Positions 26,945 to 38,535 of a stretch of DNA of 64,000 bases are shown in pieces (position 1 is the stretch's first letter; each line of letters opens with the position of its first letter). The stretch is from Amblyomma americanum. Its lineage: Eukaryota; Arthropoda; Arachnida; Ixodida; Ixodidae. The stretch lies in NCBI RefSeq assembly GCF_052857255.1, contig NC_135505.1:135898356-135962355 (forward strand). Direction: 5' to 3'. The translations under genes and the position numbers were made by a program. Under the pieces are notes generated by a model that had not been told where the DNA came from, did no database searches, and saw nothing but the letters and a program-made list of their open reading frames with translations.

Positions 26945-27640
26945 ATGAAAGCGGCTTTTTTCATGGTAGGAAGCATTACTAAGCCCACTTTTATTTCTCA
27001 GAATGACCGGGATTTCCTCAAGCGCATATTTCGCCAAGAACCGCCGCAAAAAAGCCACAGGCAGCGAGAAATTAATGATTTAAAAATGGCACCTCATTCA
27101 GATGCGCACCTTCAGCCTTTGTCGAGAGCAGCGAAATTCCAAAGCAGGAATTGGTTAACCCACCTTTGCGATCTTCAGGTAGTTTTCTCTGCAAACCATG
27201 AGGTGGCGTCACAAACGCATGCTCCAACCTTTAAAACGTGCTCTCCCATTGAACTCTTAAAGAAAAAGGCTCCGATCACAAGCAGTTTCCATGAAAGCGG
27301 CTTTTTTCATGGTAGGAAGCATTACTAAGCCCACTTTTATTTCTCAGAATGACCGGGATTTCCTCAAGCGCATATTTCGCCAAGAACCGCCGCAAAAAAG
27401 CCACAGGCAGCGAGAGATTAATGATTTAAAAATGGCACCTCATTCAGATGCGCACCTTCAGCCTTTGTCGAGAGCAGCGAAATTCCAAAGCAGGAATTGG
27501 TTAACCCACCTTTGCGATCTTCAGGTAGTTTTCTCTGCAAACCATGAGGTGGCGTCACAAACGCATGCTCCAACCTTTAAAACGTGCTCTCCCATTGAAC
27601 TCTTAAAGAAAAAGGCTCCGATCACAAGCAGTTTCCATGA
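26945..27640. repeat. Two near-identical 346-bp satellite units in tandem
   Basis: Successive C units that share AACCATGAGGTGGCGTCAC, GTAGTTTTCTCTGC, AAAAAAGCCACAGG and TTTAAAAATGG, spaced exactly 346 bp. They differ by about one base (CGAGAGATT near 27,412). This is the clearest recent single-unit duplication in the array. Confidence 0.85.
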
Positions 27641-28314
27641 AAGCGGCTTTTTTCATGGTAGGAAGCATTATTGAGCCCACTTTTATTTCTCAGAATGAGC
27701 AGGATTTCCTCAAGCGCATATTTCGCCAAGAACCGCCGCAAAAGAAGCCACAGGCAGCGAGAAATTAATGATTTAAAAAATGGCACCTCATTCAGATGCG
27801 CATCTTCTGCCTTTCTCGAGAGCAGCGAAATGCTAAAGCAGGACTTGGTTAACCCACCTTTGCAATCTTCAGGTAGCGGTCGCTGCAAACCGTCAGGTGG
27901 CGCCGCAAACGCATGCTCCAACCTTTAAAACGAGCCCTCCCATTGAACTCTTAAAGAAAAAGGCGCCGATCACGAGCAGTTTCCATGAAAGCGGCTTTTT
28001 TCATGGTAGGAAGCTATATTGAGCCCACTTTTATTTCTCAGAATGAGCAGGATTTCCTCAAGAGCATATTTCGCCAAGAACCGCCGCAAAAGAAGCCACA
28101 GGCAGCGAGAAATTAATGATTTAAAAAATGGCACCTCATTCAGATGCGCATCTTCTGCCTTTCTCGAGAGCAGCGAAATGCTAAAGCAGGACTTGGTTAA
28201 CCCACCTTTGCGATCTTCAGGTAGCGGTCGCTGCAAACCGTCAGGTGGCGTCGCAAAAGCATGCTCCAACCTTTAAAACGAGCCCTCCCATTGAACTCTT
28301 AAAGAAAAAGGCGC

Positions 28315-29375
28315 CGATCACGAGCAGTTTCCATGAAAGCGGCTTTTTTTTTATGGTAGGAAGCATTACTAAGCCCACTTTTATTTCTCAGAATGAGCAG
28401 GATTTCCTCAAGCGCATATTTCGCCAAGAACCGCCGCAAAAGAAGCCACAGGCAGCGAGAAATTAATGATTTTAAAAATGGCACCTCATTCAGATGCGCA
28501 CCTTCAGCCTTTGTCGAGAGCAGCGAAATTCCAAAGCAGGAATTGGTTAACCCACCTTTGCGATCTTCAGGTAGCGGTCGCTGCAAACCGTCAGGTGGCG
28601 TCGCAAAAGCATGCTCCAACCTTTAAAACGAGCCCTCCCATTGAACTCTTAAAGAAAAAGGCGCCGATCACGAGCAGTTTCCATGAAAGCGGCTTTTTTT
28701 TATGGTAGGAAGCATTACTAAGCCCACTTTTATTTCTCAGAATGACCGGGATTTCCTCAAGCGCATATTTCGCCAAGAACCGCCGCAAAAAAGCCACAGG
28801 CAGCGAGAAATTAATGATTTAAAAATGGCACCTCATTCAGATGCGCACCTTCAGCCTTTGTCGAGAGCAGCGAAATTCCAAAGCAGGAATTGGTTAACCC
28901 ACCTTTGCGATCTTCAGGTAGTTTTCTCTGCAAACCGTGAGGTGGCGTCACAAACGCATGCTCCAACCTTTAAAACGTGCTCTCCCATTGAACTCTTAAA
29001 GAAAAAGGCTCCGATCACAAGCAGTTTCCATGAAAGCGGCTTTTTTTAATGGTAGGAAGCATTACTAAGCCCACTTTTATTTCTCAGAATGAGCAGGATT
29101 TCCTCAAGCGCATATTTCGCCAAGAACCGCCGCAAAAGAAGCCACAGGCATCGAGAAATTAATGATTTAAAAAATGGCACCTCATTCAGATGCGCACCTT
29201 CAGCCTTTGTCGAGAGCAGCGAAATTCCGAAGCAGGACTTGGTTAACCCACCTTTGCGATCTTCAGGTAGCGGTCTCTGCAAACCGTGAGGTGGCGTCAC
29301 AAACGCATGCTCCAACCTTTAAAACGTGCTCTCCCATTGAACTCTTAAAGAAAAAGGCTCCGATCACAAGCAGTT
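28315..29375. repeat. C-unit cassette, copy 2 of three
   Basis: Same three units as 25,880-26,940, with one extra T in the T-run near 28,350 and ATTCCGAAGCAGG near 29,226. Confidence 0.75.
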
Positions 29376-30401
29376 TCCATGAAAGCGGCTTTTTTCATGG
29401 TAGGAAGCATTACTAAGCCCACTTTTATTTCTCAGAATGACCGGGATTTCCTCAAGCGCATATTTCGCCAAGAACCGCCGCAAAAGAAGCCACAGGCAGC
29501 GAGAAATTAATGATTTAAAAAATGGCACCTCATTCAGATGCGCATCTTCTGCCTTTCTCGAGAGCAGCGAAATGCTAAAGCAGGACTTGGTTAACCCACC
29601 TTTGCGATCTTCAGGTAGCGGTCGCTGCAAACCGTCAGGTGGCGCCGCAAACGCATGCTCCAACCTTTAAAACGAGCCCTCCCATTGAACTCTTAAAGAA
29701 AAAGGCGCCGATCACGAGCAGTTTCCATGAAAGCGGCTTTTTTCATGGTAGGAAGCATTATTGAGCCCACTTTTATTTCTCAGAATGAGCAGGATTTCCT
29801 CAAGCGCATATTTCGCCAAGAACCGCCGCAAAAGAAGCCACAGGCAGCGAGAAATTAATGATTTAAAAAATGGCACCTCATTCAGATGCGCATCTTCTGC
29901 CTTTCTCGAGAGCAGCGAAATGCTAAAGCAGGACTTGGTTAACCCACCTTTGCAATCTTCAGGTAGCGGTCGCTGCAAACCGTCAGGTGGCGCCGCAAAC
30001 GCATGCTCCAACCTTTAAAACGAGCCCTCCCATTGAACTCTTAAAGAAAAAGGCGCCGATCACGAGCAGTTTCCATGAAAGCGGCTTTTTTCATGGTAGG
30101 AAGCATTATTGAGCCCACTTTTATTTCTCAGAATGAGCAGGATTTCCTCAAGCGCATATTTCGCCAAGAACCGCCGCAAAAGAAGCCACAGGCAGCGAGA
30201 AATTAATGATTTAAAAATGGCACCTCATTCAGATGCGCATCTTCTGCCTTTCTCGAGAGCAGCGAAATGCTAAAGCAGGACTTGGTTAACCCACCTTTGC
30301 GATCTTCAGGTAGCGGTCGCTGCAAACCGTCAGGTGGCGTCGCAAAAGCATGCTCCAACCTTTAAAACGAGCCCTCCCATTGAACTCTTAAAGAAAAAGG
30401 C

Positions 30402-31462
30402 GCCGATCACGAGCAGTTTCCATGAAAGCGGCTTTTTTTTATGGTAGGAAGCATTACTAAGCCCACTTTTATTTCTCAGAATGAGCAGGATTTCCTCAAG
30501 CGCATATTTCGCCAAGAACCGCCGCAAAAGAAGCCACAGGCAGCGAGAAATTAATGATTTTAAAAATGGCACCTCATTCAGATGCGCACCTTCAGCCTTT
30601 GTCGAGAGCAGCGAAATTCCAAAGCAGGAATTGGTTAACCCACCTTTGCGATCTTCAGGTAGCGGTCGCTGCAAACCGTCAGGTGGCGTCGCAAAAGCAT
30701 GCTCCAACCTTTAAAACGAGCCCTCCATTGAACTCTTAAAGAAAAAGGCGCCGATCACGAGCAGTTTCCATGAAAGCGGCTTTTTTTTATGGTAGGAAGC
30801 ATTACTAAGCCCACTTTTATTTCTCAGAATGACCGGGATTTCCTCAAGCGCATATTTCGCCAAGAACCGCCGCAAAAAAGCCACAGGCAGCGAGAAATTA
30901 ATGATTTAAAAATGGCACCTCATTCAGATGCGCACCTTCAGCCTTTGTCGAGAGCAGCGAAATTCCAAAGCAGGAATTGGTTAACCCACCTTTGCGATCT
31001 TCAGGTAGTTTTCTCTGCAAACCGTGAGGTGGCGTCACAAACGCATGCTCCAACCTTTAAAACGTGCTCTCCCATTGAACTCTTAAAGAAAAAGGCTCCG
31101 ATCACAAGCAGTTTCCATGAAAGCGGCTTTTTTTAATGGTAGGAAGCATTACTAAGCCCACTTTTATTTCTCAGAATGAGCAGGATTTCCTCAAGCGCAT
31201 ATTTCGCCAAGAACCGCCGCAAAAGAAGCCACAGGCATCGAGAAATTAATGATTTAAAAAATGGCACCTCATTCAGATGCGCACCTTCAGCCTTTGTCGA
31301 GAGCAGCGAAATTCCAAAGCAGGACTTGGTTAACCCACCTTTGCGATCTTCAGGTAGCGGTCTCTGCAAACCGTGAGGTGGCGTCACAAACGCATGCTCC
31401 AACCTTTAAAACGTGCTCTCCCATTGAACTCTTAAAGAAAAAGGCTCCGATCACAAGCAGTT
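30402..31462. repeat. C-unit cassette, copy 3 of three
   Basis: Same three units. A 1-bp loss (GCCCTCCATTGAAC near 30,722) shifts the spacing to 2,087. Confidence 0.75.
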
Positions 31463-32900
31463 TCCATGAAAGCGGCTTTTTTCATGGTAGGAAGCATTAC
31501 TAAGCCCACTTTTATTTCTCAGAATGACCGGGATTTCCTCAAGCGCATATTTCGCCAAGAACCGCCGCAAAAGAAGCCACAGGCAGCGAGAAATTAATGA
31601 TTTAAAAAATGGCACCTCATTCAGATGCGCACCTTCAGCCTTTGTCGAGAGCAGCGAAATTCCAAAGCAGGAAATGGTTAACCCACCTTTGCGATCTTCA
31701 GGTAGCGGTCTCTGCAAACCGTGAGGTGGCGTCACAAACGCATGCTCCAACCTTTAAAACGTGCTCTCCCATTGAACTCTTAAAGAAAAAGGCTCCGATC
31801 ACGAGCAGTTTCCATGAAAGCGGCTTTTTTTTATGGTAGGAAGCATTACTAAGCCCACTTTTATTTCTCAGAATGAGCAGGATTTCCTCAAGCGCATATT
31901 TCGCCAAGAACCGCCGCAAAAGAAGCCACAGGCAGCGAGAAATTAATGATTTAAAAAATGGCACCTCATTCAGATGCGCACCTTCAGCCTTTGTCGAGAG
32001 CAGCGAAATTCCAAAGCAGGACTTGGTTAACCCACCTTTGCGATCTTCAGGTAGCGGTCTCTGCAAACCGTGAGGTGGCGTCACAAACGCATGCTCCAAC
32101 CTTTAAAACGTGCTCTCCCATTGAACTCTTAAAGAAAAAGGCTCCGATCACAAGCAGTTTCCATGAAAGCGGCTTTTTTTTATGGTAGGAAGCATTACTA
32201 AGCCCACTTTTATTTCTCAGAATGACCGGGATTTCCTCAAGCGCATATTTCGCCAAGAACCGCCGCAAAAGAAGCCACAGGCAGCGAGAAATTAATGATT
32301 TTAAAAAATATCACCTCATTCAGATGCGCACCTTCAGCCTTTGTCGAGAGCAGCGAAATTCCAAAGCAGGACTTGGTTAACCCACCTTTGCGATCTTCAG
32401 GTAGCGGTCTCTGCAAACCGTGAGGTGGCGTCACAAACGCATGCTCCAACCTTTAAAACGTGCTCTCCCATTGAACTCTTAAAGAAAAAGGCTCCGATCA
32501 CAAGCAGTTTCCATGAAAGCGGCTTTTTTTCATGGTAGGAAGCATTATTAAGCCGACTTTTATTTCTCAGAATGACCGGGATTTCCTCAAGCGCATATTT
32601 CGCCAAGAACCGCCGCAAAAGAAGCCACAGGCAGCGAGAAATTAATGATTTTAAAAAATGGCACCTCATTCAGATGCGCACCTTCAGCCTTTGTCGAGAG
32701 CAGCGAAATTCCAAAGCAGGACTTGGTTAACCTACCTTTGCGATCTTCAGGTAGCGGTCTCTGCAAACCGTCAGGTGGCGTCACAAACGCAAGCTCCAAC
32801 CTTTAAAACGAGCTCTCCCATAGAACTCTTAAAGAAAAAGGCGCCGCTCACAAGCAGTTTCCATGAAAGCGGCTTTTTTTCATGGTAGGAAGCATTATTA

Positions 32901-33720
32901 AGCCCACTTTTATTTCTCAGAATGTCCGGAATTTTCTCAGGCGCATATTTCGCCAATAACCGCCGCAAAAGATGTCACAGGAGCCGAGAAATTAATGATT
33001 TAAAAAATGGCACCTCATTCAGATGCGCATCTTCAGCCTTTCTCGAGAGCAGTGAAATTCTAAAGCAGGACTTGGTTAACCTACCTTTGCGATCTTCAGG
33101 TAGCGGTCTCTGCAAACCATCAGGTGGCATCGCAAACGCATGGTCCAACATTTTAAACGAGCCCTCCCATTGAACTCTTAAAGAAAAAGGCGCCGATCAC
33201 AAGCAGTTTCCATGAAAGCGGCTTTCTTCATGGTAGGAAGCATTATTGAGCTCTTTTATTTCTCAGAATGTCCGCAATTTCCTCAAGCGCATATTTCGCC
33301 AAGACCCGCCGCAAAATATGCCACAGGTACCGAGAAATTAATGATTTAAAAAATGGCACCTCATTCAGATGCGCATCTTCAGCCTTTCTCGAGAGCAGTG
33401 AAATTCTAAAGCAGGACTTGATTAACCTACCTTTGCGATCTTCAGGCAGCGGTCTCTGCAAACCGTCAGGTGGCGTCGCAAACGCATGGTCCAACATTTA
33501 AAACGAGCCCTCCCATTGAACTCTTAAAAAGAAAGGCGCCGATGACGAGCAGTTTCCATGAAAGCGGCTTTTTTTCATGGTAGGAAGCATTATTGAGCCC
33601 ACTTTTATTTCTCAGAATGTGCGGAACTTCCTCAAGCGCATATTTCGCCAAGAACCGCCGCAAAAGATGCCACAGGCAGCGAGAAATTAATTATTTAAAA
33701 AATTGCACCTCATTCAGATG
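32901..33720. repeat. Degenerate right-edge satellite units (type D)
   Basis: The last two and a fraction units are the most diverged in the array. They have AATGTCCGGAATTTTCTC or AATGTCCGCAATTTCC, a 6-bp loss near 33,252 (GAGCTCTTTTATTT), AGGAGCCGAG, ACATTTTAAACGAGC and TGAAATTCTAAAGCAGG. The array ends within CACCTCATTCAGATG. The satellite patch at 46,142 shares these edge-specific bases. Confidence 0.88.
33711..33720. repeat. Left copy of 10-bp direct repeat bounding the 12.4-kb insert
   Basis: CATTCAGATG is the last piece of satellite before the interruption. It recurs exactly as the first piece of satellite after it, at 46,142-46,151, like a target-site duplication. CATTCAGATG is normal satellite sequence, so the repeat marks the same monomer position on both sides. 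Confidence 0.75.
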
Positions 33721-34545
33721 GTGGTGGTGGTAGTGTTTTAATAAAATAATAGTAAAAAGGAAGGAAAAGATTTTTGCTAGCCCCGGCATCTGCCATCGAT
33801 GCAGAAGCACCTGAGCTGGGTCAGCGGAAATAAAGGATAGCAGGCAGAATGGAGAAATGAAACAAAAGAGGTGAGGGGACAGGAAGACAGGACAGGGGGA
33901 GAAGTAATATGTACAAACTATTTACACAATAAGAAATGTGTCCAGGTTGTGCGCGTGATTAGTTCATTTTAGAGGAATTAAATCACACACGCGCACAGCC
34001 CTGTGTTGGTTACAACTGGAGTGGGGCGTCCAGTTATTAATCGTTCAAGGTAGAACTCGCGGAGCGTTCGGTCACTGCGTGTAACTACCTGACGGAGAAC
34101 AGACGGGACGTCAATCCCGTGTGTTCGAGGAATGCACAGAGGCTCCCCAAAGTTCGCTCACGAGTGCGCGCACTGCCCAGCGGCCACAATAGCGTCTTGG
34201 TGGAGTTTGGTAGTATGTCCTGCGCCCTATAGGCCGCGAGCATATCGCGACGAGCATCGGCGAACGCGGCACAGTGAAGGAGCAGGTGTTCTAGTGTTTC
34301 CACTGCACCGCATCCGTCACACACATCACTCGTCGCGATTCCGTGACGCACCCGTCGTTCCCCGGGCCACACGCAGCCAATGCGCGCGCGGAGGATCATT
34401 GCACGTTGTGACCGTGTAAGTGCGCCACAGCCGGTGACACTGTCGATGCGCTCACCTACCGCGATGCGTGGGTCGGGGTGCTCATGCATAGCATGAAATC
34501 GCCTCTTTTCGGCAAAAACTGGGGGTGATAGTTCAAAGGATCCAA
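33721..34545 (-). mobile_element. 5'-truncated non-LTR retrotransposon (I/R1-like), 3' end and ORF C-terminus
   Basis: On the minus strand an open frame (34,489 to 34,085, with related residues readable to about 34,540) ends in a C-terminal region typical of arthropod LINE ORF2 proteins: a zinc-knuckle-like CDGCGAVETLEHLLLHC, preceded by RSQRAMILRARIGCVW and followed by LCAFLEHTGLTSRL near the stop. About 365 bp of 3' untranslated sequence follows, ending in short CCA/CAC repeats directly against the satellite at 33,720. There is no reverse transcriptase domain, so the copy is heavily 5'-truncated and dead. The clade is a guess from the CCHC-like motif. Confidence 0.72.
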
Positions 34546-37474
34546 GAATATCTTATCCAATATTTCAGCACTAAGACGTTCAAATGACACGTGCATCCTT
34601 AGAAAGATTAAAGACCTCCAGCATCCGAGTGCTTAACACTGGTCTGCATCTACGGCGTCGAGGGTGCTTATCACCGATCACCAAGGGTGTTATCACCGAG
34701 GGTGCTTATCAATCGATCACCAAAGCGCCTCACTTCTAGCCGCTTCAACTATGCAGACCTCGGCGCCAGCCACGACTAAAGCTTTCTCACAAAGCAAGCT
34801 AAATAAGGTCGCGTGAAGTGGTGGTGCAGTGCTTTTGTCACATGTAGCTTTGGTCACATGGCCACAGGCAATAATATTAATTTGCGAACTTTGTAGGACG
34901 ACGGTACTTTCTCCAATGGTCCGAAGAGGTGAGAAAGAAAATTCTCAACCCTCCCCAAAATTTACCCTTTGGAGGTGGCCTATATGACCCATTATAATGT
35001 AACGGTCAACAGAAAGGTTTGTGGCCCGAGGACCTTCGACAGTGGTATACGCGCTTGTTTCCAGCGTAGTTGCTTCCTTAACGTTGCTCAAGTTTAACGA
35101 GGCTAAAATTCCGTGCACTGGTTAGGTTAACTTGAAAACCAAGGCTATATGGCAGGTGGGAGATGCCTGTATTTACGCGCCTTCCGGGCATGCTTTAAAA
35201 TTCGCGCCCCCAAGAATTGTTGAGGTTTTTTCTCCGCAAGGGGAGATGTACACATACCGTGAAATGTCAACAGGCAAAAGACAGCAACCAGGAGACCCAA
35301 AGACTGCATGCTTGTTGGACGAGAATTCTGTTGCTGCTTCTGCGGGGGGCGGGCGCCTTTAAGTACGCACTCTAGCTCTATTCGTCTTGGGATTTTTCCG
35401 AGCCGGCGCCCACACATATTTTGCTGCCGTCCCCCCCCCCCCCCCCCTCTCCTTCCGCAACCCCGCATGCCTGCTGTCATTGCGGCCATCAGTCAGAGCT
35501 GCTTTTGCGGCTCAGGGTGAACAGAACTGGCGACACGCAAGCCGTTTCGCCGAGCAATGAACCCAACGCCCGCACGCAGCTTTCAGTAAAGAACCCGCCT
35601 GCGTTTATCGGCGACCAGCTGTGGTAAAGGGGTGCAATCACTGTTTATTTTTTTGCATTGTTGAAATGTCTCACTGCGGTAAGCAACTCTCACTGTATAC
35701 TGGGACATGCTTATATTCGTCTACAAACAACTGCCACAGCTCCTTCCATTACCCCTCATTACCCCTCATTGTCGTTGTTCACTCGTGCGTTGGTGTCAAC
35801 CCCCGCGTTCCGTGGACCAAACCGCGGTTTTTTCCTGCGCCTTCCGCTGTCTATAGAAGTTCGTTCAAGCCCACTTTGATTGCTTTCTTCCATGGCGACG
35901 CCAGTTCAACTGATCGTCTGTAATTCGTGTGTCCTCTAGCTTTTCATGTTTCGCAGCATCAGGGCTGTTTCTAAGGAGTTCTGCTTTCTCAGTATGCAGC
36001 CATAATGGTTTGGAACTTTACATTAAGGATCTGACCTCCGAGAAAACAGTCAGCGTAGTTTCCTTGAAGTGGTCTCGTCGCTGTCCAAGAGGCTCCCGGC
36101 TGTCGCCTCCAGGACCAGCATTCATACGCGTCGATTCTTTACCGATGGACCTTCCTGATGGTCCTATTGTAGCCGCCTTATTTTACTAATAAGAATACAA
36201 TAGCTTGGAATACACGTATATTTGTCGATAATGCAATTTCTTTGTTGCTCAGTATGCGGTCCAGGCTCTCCAAAGCAGCATGTTATTTTTGACTTGATGT
36301 CCGATTTATTCACGACTTTTCTTGACGGCAAGAAAAGCAATTAAAGCATGATCTTACACTTATTACGCCTCCATCGGCCATCAAGTGATGAGGTAACGTG
36401 CAATGGTTTTAGTTGGCTGAATGCTGATTTTGAAGCCATCTTTTGAACTACGTTCTTTCAGGAGACGACTTTTTCAATCATGAAACAAGGGGCGCTAAGA
36501 CACAATTTGCAACTACAGCTGTAAATGTTGGTTTTTCAAGGGAAAACAGAGCCTTCGCCGAAGTGTGTCCTGCTCTCAGTTGTGAGTATGGTGGCATGCG
36601 TCGGAGCCAGAGAGGCTTGCTTCAGGACGAATTCTTATTCGTTCCCTGGCTGCACCTCGAGGAAACAAAAATGCAGTAACAGCAGGGTTTCCTCCTGTAA
36701 TAAATATTTTGCGCCACCGGGCTTCCGCAAGAGAATGTAAAGGTTTTGAGGACCGTGTTTTCATTTCTACAAGAATGAAAGCTGGAAGGGTAAGTCAGGT
36801 ACTGCAGCCATGGTAACATGACGTCAGAAGAAGCGAGATGATCAAATAAGCCTCTCTCTGTTTGCAAACAATGTGATGCCCACGTGGAGAAGGGGGTGCG
36901 CCGGAAGAAAACAGGCTTGCCTGGCAAAAGCCCTCTTTCTGAACCAGTTCCCCTGTAGAGCGGACCGCCCCGGAGCTGTTTGGCGATGAGAACATTCGGC
37001 TTTAAATTACGCAATAAAGATATTTCGATAAGGGCCAAGTACTTGGCACTCCGGTGCCCGGGTCTATTACTGATGGCAACGCGGCAATATATCTGAAGTG
37101 CCCGGAAAACGTGCGTTTCGGAGATAATTTCGTGTACGTAGTTGAACAAGCCTGGCCCGTACAGTGCGCAGGCGTTGAAATCCTACCAACCGAATGAAAT
37201 GTATGGGGTCCTGCAATAGAAGGGGGTGTTACAAAAGGAGGTTATTGCATACCTCGCCGCCAGTTACTGCTCTCGAAACGCCCTTATCAAAAGCAGCTAC
37301 TTAGCCCTACAAAGTGTGGCCAATCGCGAGCAATGACGGCAGTCTACGCACGAGGGGTGTGCTTCGGTAGGCGACTTTTTGTCAACTACGAACATTTTTG
37401 TTTCGTCTCCTTTAAGTTGCGTTCTGCCTGAAAAGCACATGACATCGTTGCCAGAAAGTACAACATCCTGTAAT
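34546..37474. other. Non-coding stretch, no gene recognised
   Basis: No protein family is recognised. There is an imperfect local repeat of GAGGGTGCTTATCA at about 34,659-34,725, a run of 17 C at 35,431-35,447, and a small CATTACCCCT duplication near 35,748-35,769. The longest open frame (36,622-37,149, minus) looks like chance. Confidence 0.6.
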
Positions 37475-37745
37475 ATTAAGGCGAAAGCCTTTAAAGGCTC
37501 ATGCTCGTGTCCGTCCGTCCGTTATGCTGTTCATCTCAATAAGAAAAAAAAATCCTTTTGCACGGTGGGATTCGCGCCACCATCCTTCCGCTCCGCAACC
37601 GAGCGTGCTAATAAAGACTACGCTACTTCCTGCCAACGCACATGCAGTGCTTCTTGTCCAGGAAGCCGGAGAGTGTTTGCAAAAAAGGCGTCAAATCAGA
37701 CGGACGCCTCCCAAACGCCCTCCAGTGCTTCCAGCCTTTAAGATC
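37475..37745. repeat. Possible interspersed repeat with palindrome and GTCC run
   Basis: Contains a perfect 14-bp palindrome AGCCTTTAAAGGCT (37,486-37,499), a GTCCGTCCGTCCG run (37,509-37,521) and GTGGGATTCGCGCCACCATC, whose complement resembles a decayed tRNA B box. From memory of tick sequences this looks like a repeated element, but only one copy is in the window. Confidence 0.35.
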
Positions 37746-38397
37746 CACAAACAATTGTGTACTTAATCAACATCCTAACCACACATCAGTGACACAAGCA
37801 CCAACACCGCGCTAAAGGCTTTCTCCTCACCGCATTTTAGGTCAACAAAGTGCCTCCCCCCTCTCTTAATTTTGTTCATGCACTGTGTGCTAATAATCAA
37901 AGGTGCGCCTAAATGACGCAATCTCGAAGCTTTTTTTTTATGAATCAGCATTGAAAGGCGGCTCCATTTGAGCGGCCAAGGTGCTGACATGCGCTTGGGA
38001 GCCGTCTCGTGACAGAAACTTCATTCTTAAACACGATATGGTTCCCTAGAAGAGCTAACTGGCTAACAGAAACGTTATTTGAGTATATCTAGTGGTCTAA
38101 TGCTACCCACGCCATTTAGCGCTAGTGCTAGCGAAATAAAGCAAACTTATTGTGCTTGCTTGTTCGCCCAAAAATAAATGGCAGCAGGAGTGTAAACGAA
38201 GAATTTTCTTACAGACAAGCACACAGCGCAAGTCCTGTTGGCGCTAGACGTCAGTCACTTTGCTATTGCGCACGCTTTCAAAACCCATTTTTCACTGCTC
38301 TTCGCAGTTCGGAAAGCAGAAGGTACACATGCAGCTGGTCTTCGTCGACCGATTGGCGCATTGCACCGCGCGACTACTGCGTTGCAGTGAGAAAAAA

Positions 38398-38535
38398 AAA
38401 TAATAATAATTGGTTTTTGGAGAAAGGAAATGGCGCAGTATCTGTCTCATATATCTTTGGACACCTGAACCGCGCCGTAAGGTAAGGGATAAAGGAGGGA
38501 GTGAAAAAAGAAAGGAAGAATAGAAAAAAAAATCA
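38398..38535 (-). mobile_element. Ruka-like SINE, 3' tail fragment
   Basis: Matches the 3' third of the full SINE copies: (AAT)n tail, GGAAATGGCGCAGTATCTGT, GGACACCTGAACCGCGCC, then the purine-rich stretch. It stops before the conserved core and tRNA-like head, so it is 5'-truncated. Confidence 0.8.

Larger units (their letters stand above)
24651..32900. repeat. Satellite subfamily C with interspersed B units
   Basis: C-type units share CACCTTCAGCCTTTGTCGAG, GAAATTCCAAAGCAGG, and often GTAGTTTTCTCTGC or GTGAGGTGGCGTCACAAACG. They occur in runs of two to seven, separated by one to three B units (near 25,365, 25,710, 27,795, 28,140, 29,535, 29,885 and 30,230). Several runs are copies of one another at steps of 1,393, 2,434 and 2,087 bp. 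Units of 346-347 bp are common because of A-run deletions. Confidence 0.85.
1..33720. repeat. 349-bp satellite DNA array, about 96 tandem monomers
   Basis: Head-to-tail repeat, all units in one orientation. The landmark GTCAGGTGGCGTCGCAAACG recurs at 1, 349, 698 and then about every 349 bp to the end of the block. Most units are 349 bp; shorter ones (348, 347, 346) differ mainly by small indels in a T-run (after GAAAGCGGC) and an A-run (before TGGCACCTC). Monomers differ by a few to some tens of substitutions. The left edge lies outside the window; the right edge is sharp at 33,720, where a retroelement 3' end begins. No gene is seen inside. Reading frames open on both strands are present in most units but begin at TTG rather than ATG and change frame from unit to unit. 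I do not recognise the monomer as a named family. Confidence 0.98.

Noticed and set aside
1..33720. Dozens of overlapping 65-126-codon frames in the satellite as a gene family
   Set aside because: They start at TTG, shift frame from one unit to the next because the unit is not a multiple of three, differ at all codon positions, and match no family.
1..33720. CRISPR array or other prokaryotic repeat system
   Set aside because: The repeats are 349 bp and contiguous, with no unique spacers, and the surrounding genes are eukaryotic with introns.
1..33720. CENP-B box in the monomer
   Set aside because: TTCGCCAAGAACCGCCG and its complement were compared with the box pattern; the required A and CGGG positions do not match.
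36622..37149. 175-codon minus-strand frame
   Set aside because: No motif or family resemblance and mixed composition; no splice or promoter context.
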